Assembly: GCA_029990175.1 (NCBI GenBank)
Contig: JARKIP010000575.1
Location: 67,501-131,500, forward strand
Direction of reading: 5' to 3'
Origin: Petunia secreta
Taxonomy: Eukaryota; Streptophyta; Magnoliopsida; Solanales; Solanaceae
Length of the DNA: 64,000 nucleotides
A model generated the notes under the pieces. That model saw nothing but the letters and a program-made list of their open reading frames with translations, was not told the origin of the DNA and did no database searches. The number at the start of each line of letters is the position of its first letter. Position 1 is the stretch's first letter. Position numbers and translations under genes: made by a program. This document shows positions 32,181-40,998 of the stretch, piece by piece.

Positions 32181-33944
32181 TTCACATCGTTTGACAATTT
32201 CAATTACATGATTGAATAAACAAAAGGCGATAGAATCTAGATTTGTGCTAGCCTTTTTTTCTTCCAACAAGATTTTTCCTTCACAAGCCAAGTTCATGAG
32301 TTTTCCTTTGAAGATCACACTTTTCAATGGAATGGGCAATCAACCAATGATATTTGCTGTAATTTGGATCATTAGTCTTTTCATTCATCTCAGGCAACTC
32401 AATGAGTTATAACTCGAGGAGTTCGTGAAAGATGGAATGAACATCAAAGTCGAGGAATAGATATTCCTTTACTTTCATTTTTTTCAACGTTAACTTTTGA
32501 CTTGCTTTGTCACGCTTGGAAGTTGATTAAATATTTTTCTTTCTACTCACCTTTGCGGTGACTTTCAATGGGGAAGTGTTGACATTCATATATTCTTATA
32601 TTTCGACATCAGATGCAAACTTTCCCCCATTTTTTGGTCTCTTGTGTGTCTTCATCTTTACGAGGCTCATAGACAGGATGCCCTTGGTTTCCACTTACAG
32701 TCATGCTTAGTTCCATGTCATGTCTAACTCTTCAAATGTTTTGGCTTTATTCTTTGCAAGATATAACAGAGACCTCAATATATGCCTTGGATGCACATTT
32801 CAACGCTAGACATTTCGCTAAGGTGGTCTATGCAGTTGACCCTTAAGGTTCTCCAAGGGTTGATGAAGTTGATGACTTATTCGTCCTTCAATTTTCGGGC
32901 ATTAGTAATTTTAACCACACTAACAATGAGCCTCGTGCTATAGAAGCGGTTGTGGAACTCATGCTACAGTTGTTCCCAATTATTAATGGAACCAGGCTCA
33001 AGGTCTGTGTACTAGTTGAAAGCATTTCTTATGAAAGATTCAGACAAACTGCTTGACAAGATGATTACCATTAAGTACCAGCATTTTACACGTCTCAATG
33101 AAGTGGGCCACATGTATATTGTTTGGGATTTTCTTAACCGTCAAACTGTTGAAGCTTAGGAGGTTCTCCAAGGGTTGATAGAAAGCATGCATATTCAAAT
33201 TGTTAATCTTTTGCGTGTACGACTTTGCATATGTGAATGAAGATTTAATGGAAGGCTCAAATTTATCTTAGATGGATCCCATGATGAAGTTCCTCAATTG
33301 ATCAATGTGGATGAGACTTTCTGAAGAAATTTAAATTTCTTTGGCCACAACCACTTGCTTGTTGGATGACTCTCCCTTCTCTTGTGCTTCAGGAAGTTTC
33401 GATGGTGTTTGGCTTGATCCTCTTCCCGTCATACTCTCCACCTTACTTGCTAACTTAGCAATTTAAGCGCCTTGGTCTCTCATGTACTCCGTTAGGTCTT
33501 AACTGCTTTAGCCATTTTTCATTTTTTTTCTGTGGTAGAGGCTTCAATCGTCATTGCTTGTGAGATCACCAAGGAGGAAGAAGAATGGTATGGATTATCA
33601 CTTGGGTATAGCTAGGATGGAGGTATGCCATGAGGAGATCCTAGAGTAGATCTAGTATTGAATACATCATCATCCTATTGCATGAAATAGGTTTTGTACC
33701 AGCTAAGTTGAGCCAGAGTTGTTTCTTCCACCTCAGCTGTGTTAGTCCTTTGTTTAAGCATGAGTGAAGATAATCTCGCTTCTTTTGGAGAAGATGAACT
33801 AGAAGCATGAGTTCAATTGGACGACACTTAAAGTACTTGTTGGCCCAACTTTTCAACTTCGCTCCTTTTGATTTGGCGAATGATCTCCCTGACAACATCC
33901 AATTCATTTTTAAAATCAACGACATTGATAGTCTTTTGAGACAT
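32181..33944 (-). pseudogene. Decayed Ty3/gypsy gag, minus strand
   Basis: The minus strand from ATG 33944 begins MSQKTINVVDFKNELDVV...REIIRQIKRSE, a gag start seen in Solanaceae gypsy elements. Lower down (about 33020-32650) pieces of the gag core are readable across several frames: EPGSINNWEQL, FYSTR, ITNARKLKDE, NPWRTLRVNC, LSEMSSVEMCIQGIYWGL and IKPKTFEEL. Near 32350 a conserved segment resembling YCKYHRLIGHPIEKC is recognisable. Many stops and frameshifts break it. At 32181 it is cut by the solo LTR; the continuation should lie below 28124. Confidence 0.7.
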
Positions 33945-34738
33945 CTTGATGTTTTTGACTTCAAAGAGAGGAAATGAGAAGTAGAGATTGTCCTACTGGA
34001 TGTGCCAAAATTAGTTTGCAACAAATTTTTGTAGTATGAAAAATTACTTGCAATCAACAAACAAATAAAAGAAACATAATTTTATTAATCAAACTTTGTG
34101 AGTACAATTCTTGTATCCCTTGATTCTCGTCTCTAAATTATTTTTCTTAATTCAGGGGTTTTAACAGCGTGATTCTCGTACGTAAGATTGTGTGGACCTC
34201 CTTTGGATGTATTTGATCTCCAAGAAAGTCGGGCAGCATTTCAGGGCTACAGATTGATCTCGAGAAAGAATGTATGTTGATTAATTCTGCTTTGATGAAG
34301 AGTTACGTAGTTGATGCCTTGATCTCCACTAGTGGATGGATGCTTTCACCAACTTCTTAATAGCCAAAAGAATTATGTAACTCATATATTTATAGTTGTA
34401 GCGGGGAGGGAGTCTAGTTACATGTAAATTGTCTTCCTCAATTTCGATTAGCTCATTTATATAATCAAATATATCATAAAAGCTACATAATAAAGATGAA
34501 TTTATTGGCCAAGACATGTCATTTTGGACAGTTGGCGCTTTTTTTTATTGGTCATTGCTTTAACTTGGCATGACACCTCATTTGAACACATGACAATATT
34601 TTGCAAATGACTGGGTTGCCATATCATTGAATATATGGCATGAGCTTGGGCATCCGTTTGAAGCAGAGGTTAGACTTAGAACTTAATAAAATGAACTTAT
34701 GTAACTTGTAAAGTCCAAATTAACAACTCAAATCCAAA
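33945..34738 (-). other. Probable leader and LTR remains of the minus-strand gypsy element
   Basis: Upstream of the gag start (about 33975-34010, minus strand) the sequence TTTGGCACATCCAGTAGGAC resembles leaders of these gypsy elements. Farther up I see no ORF or clear LTR ends. Confidence 0.35.
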
Positions 34739-34743
34739 TTAAT

Positions 34744-35518
34744 TGAAACGATCTCGGTCAGTCGTTTCGGAAGTTATGACTTCGATTGGCATGCCGATAA
34801 TTTTAAAATTTTCGTAATATCTATTGGGACTTATCTGTAAAATTTGAGCTAAATCAGACCTCGTTTGGTAGGCATCGGAAGAAGGTTTCAGTTTTTATTG
34901 TTGATAAATAATAAAAAGAGATTTTCGAGCTCGGTTTTGGTGAACGAGCTCCGATTCAAAATCCGAAAGTGCCGTTAGGTTCGTATGATTATTTGTGATC
35001 ATGTTATATGTGATTTGGAGTCCCCCATAGAGGCTGGACATTGGACACACAGTCTGGTCGCGTGAGTATCAGGTTCCTAACTAGATTACCCTAAGATGTG
35101 GGGAATGAAGCCTTTAGCCTTATTTGATATCGTTTTCTGCTTATTGAATACAGCAGGATCGTTTGGCAGTGAATCCAAAGAATAAAGCGGTTGTTGAGTA
35201 ACTGAGCTAACTTTGTAACAAGGTAAGTGTTTATATCCATTTCTTTGGAGGCACCTGGCCTCGTAGATTTTCTACCACGTGTTCCTTACGTGTGTAGCTG
35301 CCGTTAGGCGTACTCATTACGCCTTAGCTTTGTATTTATATTCTATAGAATTCAATCTCATTTTCTGAAGCACCAACAGGCTAACCGATAGGCTACCCTG
35401 TCCAATCTACTCAAACTGGCAACACTTTTCATCTCTAGCATTAATAGATTATTAGTAGGTTTAGCAATGATCGACACTCATTGTAGGTTTTTGTCGTGCC
35501 CTAGGTTGGGTCGTGACA
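34744..35518 (+). repeat. Left LTR of the dwarf element (775 bp)
   Basis: Starts TGAAACGATC, ends GGTTGGGTCGTGACA. Matches the right copy over 34759-35347; the rest is shorter and largely different. Confidence 0.65.
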
Positions 35519-35522
35519 AAGG

Positions 35523-35534
35523 TGGTATCAACGC
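35523..35534 (+). other. Primer-binding site (degenerate) for initiator tRNA-Met
   Basis: TGGTATCAACGC, 10 of 12 bases identical to TGGTATCAGAGC, four bases after an LTR-like end. Confidence 0.55.
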
Positions 35535-36330
35535 CTCAGGGATTTGGTGTTACCATTCAGTATTTGGAGGAAGACTCCTCCACTTAAAGCACAAACCAGT
35601 CGTTTCGAAAGTTATGACTTCGATTGGCATGCCGATAATTTTAAAATATTCGTAATATCCATTGGGACTTATCTGTAAAATTTGAGCTAAATTAGACCTC
35701 GTTTGGTAGGCATCGGAAGAAGGTTTTAGTTTTTATTGTTGATAAATACTAAAAAGAGATTTTTGAGCTCGGTTTTGGTGAACGAGCTCCGATTCAAAAT
35801 CCGAAAGCGCCGTTAGGTTTGTATGATTATTTGTGATCATGTTATGTGTGATTTGGAGTCCCCCATAGAGGCTGGACATTGGACACACAGTCCGGTCGCG
35901 TGGGTATCAGGTTCCTAACTGGATTACCCTAAGATGTGGGGAATGAAGCCTTTAGCCTTATTTGATATCGTTTTCTGCTTATTGAATACAGTAGGATCGT
36001 TTGGCAGTGAATCCAAAGGATAAAGCGGTTGTTGAGTAACTGAGCTAACTTTGTAACAAGGTAAGTGTTTATATCCATTTCTTTGGAGGCACCTGGCCTA
36101 GTGAATTTTCTACCACGTGTTCCTTACGTGTGTAGCTGCCGATAGGCGTACTCATTACGTCTTAGCTTTGGATTTATATTCTATATTATATGTTATGTCC
36201 TGTTATTGGTATTGCATTGAGAATCTGAGTATTGTACTTTGGCTGTGAGTTGGTATATACTTTCCAGCTGTCGATGAGAGTCTCGCGTTGGTGATGGGTT
36301 ATTATTGCATCATGTTGCATTCGTATGCAC

Positions 36331-36501
36331 ATTGCATCATATTGAGGGTAGGAGGATTCCGCCCTCGGAGCAGGTGGATTCCGATCCATTGCATCATATT
36401 GAGGGTAGGAGGATTCCGCCCTCGGAGCAGGAAGATTACGCTCCATTGCATCATATTGAGGGTAGGAGGATTCCGCCCTCGGAGCAGGAGGATTCCGCTC
36501 C
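36331..36501 (+). repeat. Tandem array, three units of 57 bp
   Basis: Units start at 36331, 36388 and 36445 with ATTGCATCATATTGAGGG; differences are few and concentrated near the unit ends. 57 is divisible by three, so several frames stay open across it. Confidence 0.9.
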
Positions 36502-36677
36502 ATCTATTTGGCACATATGACACCATTGCATCATACTGCATTCATCCCATTTCATTGCACCGCGTGCTGACTATTGTGTGACTATCATGCTGTGTGTTGT
36601 GTATGCGGTATGTATACCATATTATGGATATATTTCAGTTTGTCTATATATTTCTGGCTCGTATTCTGAGTTGTGGC

Positions 36678-36803
36678 GATCGGGTTGCACGCCGCAACGG
36701 TATAAATATACGGATCGGTTTGCATGCCGCAACGGTGTAAATATATGGATCGGGTTGCACGCCGCGATAGTATGAATATATGAATCGGGTTGCACGCCGC
36801 AAC
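36678..36803 (+). repeat. Tandem array, four units of 35 bp
   Basis: Units of the type GATCGGGTTGCACGCCGCAA start at about 36678, 36713, 36748 and 36783, the last one diverged. Confidence 0.85.
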
Positions 36804-37465
36804 AGGATGTATTTCTGATTGTTGATATGTTCGGGCTATATGTTCTGGCTATCTTACGTTCCTGGTTTTAATGAGTTTGTGATTCCATACGTGTTTCTAG
36901 TTATTATCTAGCTCTGCCTTTTCATAATTTAAATAAAAGGAATTTTGTTTATCTGTTTCTTTTCTCCCTGGCTAGCTATCCTATCCTTTGAGGTGGCTAG
37001 TCTGCCCCACTTATTGAGTCCTTTTGACTCACCCTTGTTTGTTGTTGGTTTCTTATCTATCTATTTCGTTTTGGCAGGTTCGCTCCAGGATTGAGTTCGC
37101 CACGTTGTGAAGGAGCGAAGACGACTTCAGCTGTCAGGGTGAGCCAGCTTTTATTCCGGATGGCCACTAGTTTATTGGTTATCATTTCAGTTGTATTTTG
37201 CTCCCTTCAAGAGGTATCTGTATTCTTTTGTACTCTTAGATGTCTAGTCTTGATAGCCTTAAACCTAGTATGTTGGGTAGTCAGCTGTAATTTCTTTTGT
37301 ACATCTTAGAGGTATCAGTATGCCAGTGTTTTTTTTAAAGTCTTGTTCTTATTTATGAATTGAATTATATTTATTTTTCTAATTTAATTGGTAAGGGTTC
37401 GCCCGACGGGTCTAGGGGAGGATGTCGAGTGCCCGCAAGGCCTAGCCGGATTTTGGGTCGTGTCA

Positions 37466-37624
37466 TTAATATATGAATTTAATCAAATTTTGTATGGATT
37501 AAAACCAAATAAATTTTATATGTGTACAGATACGCATTTGCTTGTTTTGGGAGAAAATATAAGGAAATAATGGAGAGAAAAAGAAATGACGAGGAGCGGA
37601 ATCTCATTTTGCATGAGACTTGGG

Positions 37625-37664
<40 letters not shown>

Positions 37665-37902
37665 TTTTTGGTATTTTTCTTGAAAGTTACTTTTTACATG
37701 AAAAAACATTACCCGAGGACAATAGACATAAGAGCTAATGCATTTCAACCGCAGGGGAAGTAAAAGGTAGCACTAAAAAGCACTACCGAACCTACAAGTG
37801 ATCCACGTGTAAACTAGAAATTCTTGAACACGGGATAGAGTATCACTGTTATCTATTAATTACCAGATGATGATTGAAGTTTCCTGACATGTATCAGGCT
37901 CA
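37466..37902. other. Short spacer with an (AT)n microsatellite
   Basis: (AT)n spans 37629-37662. No gene. Confidence 0.7.
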
Positions 37903-38289
37903 TTAAGAGCCACTGGCCAAAAAGCAGTTACTATCGCCTGAGCTACCGGCCATATCAAGAGGTGTATCACGAACAAGAAATTTGACAGTGCAGGCACCGA
38001 CAAAATCCATTATCTCAAGATACTTATGCAAATCTGCATCATTTACCAATATCCTCCTCATCATCAAGATACTTGAGTTGGAATGTCCCATTCTGTAGCT
38101 TAAACCTCTTCCCAACCTTCTCATAGAGTTGGAAGCGCCCTGTTGAAAGCTCAAAGTTAAATTGGATAGTATCTTCTTTGTAAATGGTTTTACAGTAATT
38201 GTTGACCCACTATTCATACAATTCGCCTCAACTTTATAATGCTTCTGTGCACCAAAACTACGGGAGCTTGATGAACTGTCATTCAACAT
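37903..38289 (-). pseudogene. PB1-domain C-terminal exon of a NIN-like protein (NLP), frameshifted
   Basis: NLPs are RWP-RK transcription factors of nitrate signalling that end in a PB1 protein-interaction domain. The minus strand holds its pieces in two frames: SGSTITVK, then (shifted) YKEDTIQFNFELSTG, FQLYEKVGKRFKLQNGTFQL and KYLDDEED (the acidic OPCA motif), then (shifted back) NDADLHKYLEIM, TVKFLVRD and the tail GSSGDSNCFLASGS before a stop. The Trp-Val-Met-Leu region after DDEE is damaged. At least two frameshifts exist, and no RWP-RK or GAF-like part lies nearby, so this is a truncated relic, possibly captured or left by duplication. Confidence 0.7.
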
Positions 38290-39055
38290 CGAGCAGACCC
38301 ACTGGATGAGTCTGTCATGGCCGAAGAAGTGGGTTGGTTATGTTCAATTACCTACTATCACCATCTATTTCATTATTTTTTTCATCTTAATGTCAGCAAT
38401 ACCTCCCGCAACCATGGAATACGAGTACTCAGAAGTGTAATGACATTCAGAATTGGCCAAGGCATCATTGTTCAATCCCCACCTCCTACATCCTTCTTTT
38501 GTAAGGAAATATCTTGTCAACTGAGGTCTTTACCCGAAATCGCAGAATTGAGTCAAAGGTGCTCTAAAGGTACACCAATTGAGTGGCTTGACACACCTTT
38601 AAACTTGTCAAGGGGCTTGACACACCTTTAAACTTGTGAAGTGGCGACTCCGAATTAAAATAAATCAGTACTTTTAAATTACCAGTTATTGCGTTGTTTA
38701 AAATTGGAAATCCTAAACTTTTTTTTTTCTCGAAAGAGTGATGGATTTGAAATTTTCTTCCATGTTATAGTGTTGAGAGAAATTTTAAGGTTTTTCAAAG
38801 AAAACCTATGGAGTGAATATGGTAAAAGAAAAGATATCCACAATCCATTGTTGGCTCAAGCTAATGCTATGTATAAAAGTTTTTGCTTTAGGCTCCAAAA
38901 AGCAAAGGCCTCAAATCTTTGCTAGTTATATATTTTTTTTATTGGTAACTTTTTTAAGTTTACAAAATGTTATCAATTTATTTTAATATATTGCATTGGT
39001 TATAGTTGTCAAAATTTTTGTTGACATATATGGAGATTTTAATAATATTCATTTT
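38290..39055. other. Spacer with a short tandem duplication
   Basis: GGCTTGACACACCTTTAAACTTGT occurs twice in tandem at about 38584-38637. ORFs at 38317-38631 and 38689-38925 show no domain. Confidence 0.5.
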
Positions 39056-39175
39056 GGCTTAAACATAAGTGCTTAAAAGCAAATTTTACTTTTGTCAAAC
39101 ACACAAAAACTTAAAAAAGAGCTTAAAATCTATTTTGGCTTAAAAACACTTAAAATAAGCTAATCCAAACACCCT
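39056..39175. mobile_element. MITE fragment
   Basis: CTTAAAAGCAAATTTTACTTTTGTC...CTTAAAATAAGCTAATCC style sequence, palindrome-rich and non-coding, like the other AAGCTT-type MITEs in the window. Confidence 0.4.
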
Positions 39176-39181
39176 CTTAGA

Positions 39182-40660
39182 GCCCATTTAGGTTAGGTGA
39201 TTTAAAATGGCTGATAAGCACCAAGTGCTGAAAAGTATTTTTAGGTGCTGAAGCTGATTTTATAATGGGCTTATTACACTGTATGTCATTCTAGAGCACT
39301 TTTTAAAAAAACATAGCAATACTTTGTCACTTTACCAAACGTAGCATCATTTTTACAAATGCTACCAAACATGTCACAACAAAAAAAAAAAAACCCTAAT
39401 ATCTTTTTCTCTCTTCTCTCCACTCTCTTTCCCCGCCGCCCCCCACCCCCACTGTTTTCCCGGCCAGCCTTGGCGCCACCCATCCCGTCGTCTTCCCGCC
39501 TCCCCCATCCCCAATGTTTCCCTGTCCGAGCCGCTACGGCGTAGCAGCTGTGTCGTTCGTTTTTTTTTTTTTTAAGTTTTCCGCCGATCTATGTTGCGCC
39601 GTCGTTGATTTGGTTTTCCGGTGGCTGTGGATCTGTGAATCTGCTATGTTTCTTTTCCGGTGGTGTGGAACCGTGATCGATTTGTCGGATATGTGGATAT
39701 GGTATGTTGTTTTTCCGGTGGATGGAGCCGTCGTAGATTTGCTATGTTTTCCGGATCGGATCCGGCGGAAAACAGTGTTTTTGTCTTTTTTTTGTTGTTT
39801 TTTGAGTTTTCCGGTGGGACCACGACGGAACCGTATCGGTTTTGGGGTATTTTGGTGTTTGTGGACTGTATGGAATGTATGCCATGCGTATTTCCATTGT
39901 ATGCGCGGTGTATGCACTGTATATACAGTGAATATACACCGTACATACAATGTATATACACTTGTCATACAACACATATACATGTATGTTTGTTTGTTGG
40001 TTTATCCGGCGGTGCACGGTGGTTGTTGTTGGTTGTGGAGACATACACTAAAAATACACAACACATACATGGCTTATGTATGTAGATTCACACACTTTAC
40101 ATACACTGTGAATACAGAAAATATACATGTGACATACACTGAAAATACACAACACATACAGCAGCAGTGCTTTGGGGCGGTGGCTGGGATTGGTAGGAGG
40201 AAGATCTAGGTTTTTAGCACCATTTTGTGCATTTTGCTATGTTTTGAAAAAAAATGTTGCTATGTTTTAAAAATGGGAAAATGTTGACATTTTAGTGTAA
40301 GAAAGAGTGTTAGTTTGTATAGTTTTGTGAATTGCCCTTTTATAAATAAGCAATTACGTGTTTGATAGAAGTGCTAAAATTGGTAATAAACAGTTGGTAT
40401 TTTTGGTAAAAAAGTGTTTAAGTATTTTTTTTGTTAAAATGACTAAAATGTCCTACAACTTATTTCTAAAAAAATATAAATTAAAAAATATTTTACATTA
40501 AAAATGAGAATGAAAAATTTATAATGAAGATGGAGTTGAAAATTTATTTTGAAAATGATATTTCATAGATTATAAAATATCTTGTGATAAAATAGTAAAT
40601 TACTTGGTCAAACTAACTAGACAATTTATAACAGTTAAAAAGCCGGAAAATTTTGACAAA
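39182..40660. mobile_element. MITE split by the Mutator-like element at 39266-40337
   Basis: The left part (39182-39265) has GATAAGCACCAAGTGCTGAAAAG and the right part (40338-40660) has ATAAGCAATTACGTGTTTG and AAGTGCTAAAATTGG, similar in style to the other MITEs. The two halves meet across the 8-bp repeat TTTTATAA. Confidence 0.45.
39266..40337. mobile_element. Non-autonomous Mutator-like element (1072 bp) with a coding-like GC-rich core
   Basis: Flanked by an 8-bp direct repeat TTTTATAA (39258-39265 and 40338-40345). Ends are TGGGCTTATTACACTG and, on the other strand, GGGCAATTCACAAAACTA. The order inside is AAAAAACCCTAAT, a CT-rich run (39400-39450), a GC-rich core (39420-39850) and an ATACA-rich tail (39890-40165) with the unit ACACTRAAAATACACAACAC at about 40044 and 40136. 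Long ORFs on both strands (for example 39514-40209, 231 codons plus) have low-complexity content and no known domain, so I do not call a gene. The core may be a captured gene fragment. Confidence 0.55.
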
Positions 40661-40998
40661 CAGCCACTTTTACAACTGTAAATGAAGAATAACTAACATT
40701 ATGCAAATATATTGAAGAATAATCACAACTTAAAAATGTGGAATTTTTTGGATAAATCGCTACTGGAGACTCATGACAATAACTTGGATTGCCCCGTAAC
40801 TTGAACTGAACTTATGGAAATGGTTAATGATTTTTAAGAGAAGAAGTCCTTACTCCTGAATAACAATACCAACTTTCATTTATAGTAGAAGTATTCGTAT
40901 ATCAAAGTTCACTAGAAAATTCTAATATTAGCCAGAAACTAGTGCTGGTTTAGTCTTAATAAAGAAAGCATATAGTTGAAGCATATGGTTTGCTAACT
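40661..40998. other. LOX-C downstream region
   Basis: AT-rich, probably 3' untranslated and terminator sequence of LOX-C; no other feature. Confidence 0.5.

Larger units (their letters stand above)
34744..37465 (+). mobile_element. Internally deleted LTR element (LTR - PBS - LTR), 2722 bp
   Basis: Flanked by a perfect 5-bp duplication TTAAT (34739-34743 and 37466-37470). It holds a shortened left LTR (34744-35518), a primer-binding-like site (35523-35534), about 60 bp of leader and a longer LTR copy (35597-37465). A 589-bp segment is present in both (34759-35347 and 35597-36185) without net length change. All gag-pol sequence is missing. LTR ends of the style GGGTCGTGACA are typical of plant gypsy LTRs. 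Confidence 0.75.
35597..37465 (+). repeat. Right LTR of the dwarf element (1869 bp, lacking its first bases)
   Basis: Begins at CAGTCGTTTCG, about 15 bases inside the LTR, and ends TTTTGGGTCGTGTCA followed by the target duplication. Includes two tandem arrays (36331-36501 and 36678-36803). Confidence 0.65.

Noticed and set aside
33641..34060. 139-codon minus-strand ORF as a gene
   Set aside because: It is in the wrong frame relative to the recognisable gypsy gag start at 33944 and has no domain of its own.
36331..36803. Regular repeats that might suggest a CRISPR array
   Set aside because: Repeats are contiguous without unique spacers, units are 57 and 35 bp, and the DNA is a plant LTR.
37479..37748. 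89-codon minus-strand ORF
   Set aside because: It is largely the translation of the (AT)n microsatellite.
39514..40209. A 231-codon protein gene in the GC-rich core
   Set aside because: Overlapping open frames on both strands, homopolymer runs and ATACA repeats suggest low-complexity translation inside a Mutator-like element.
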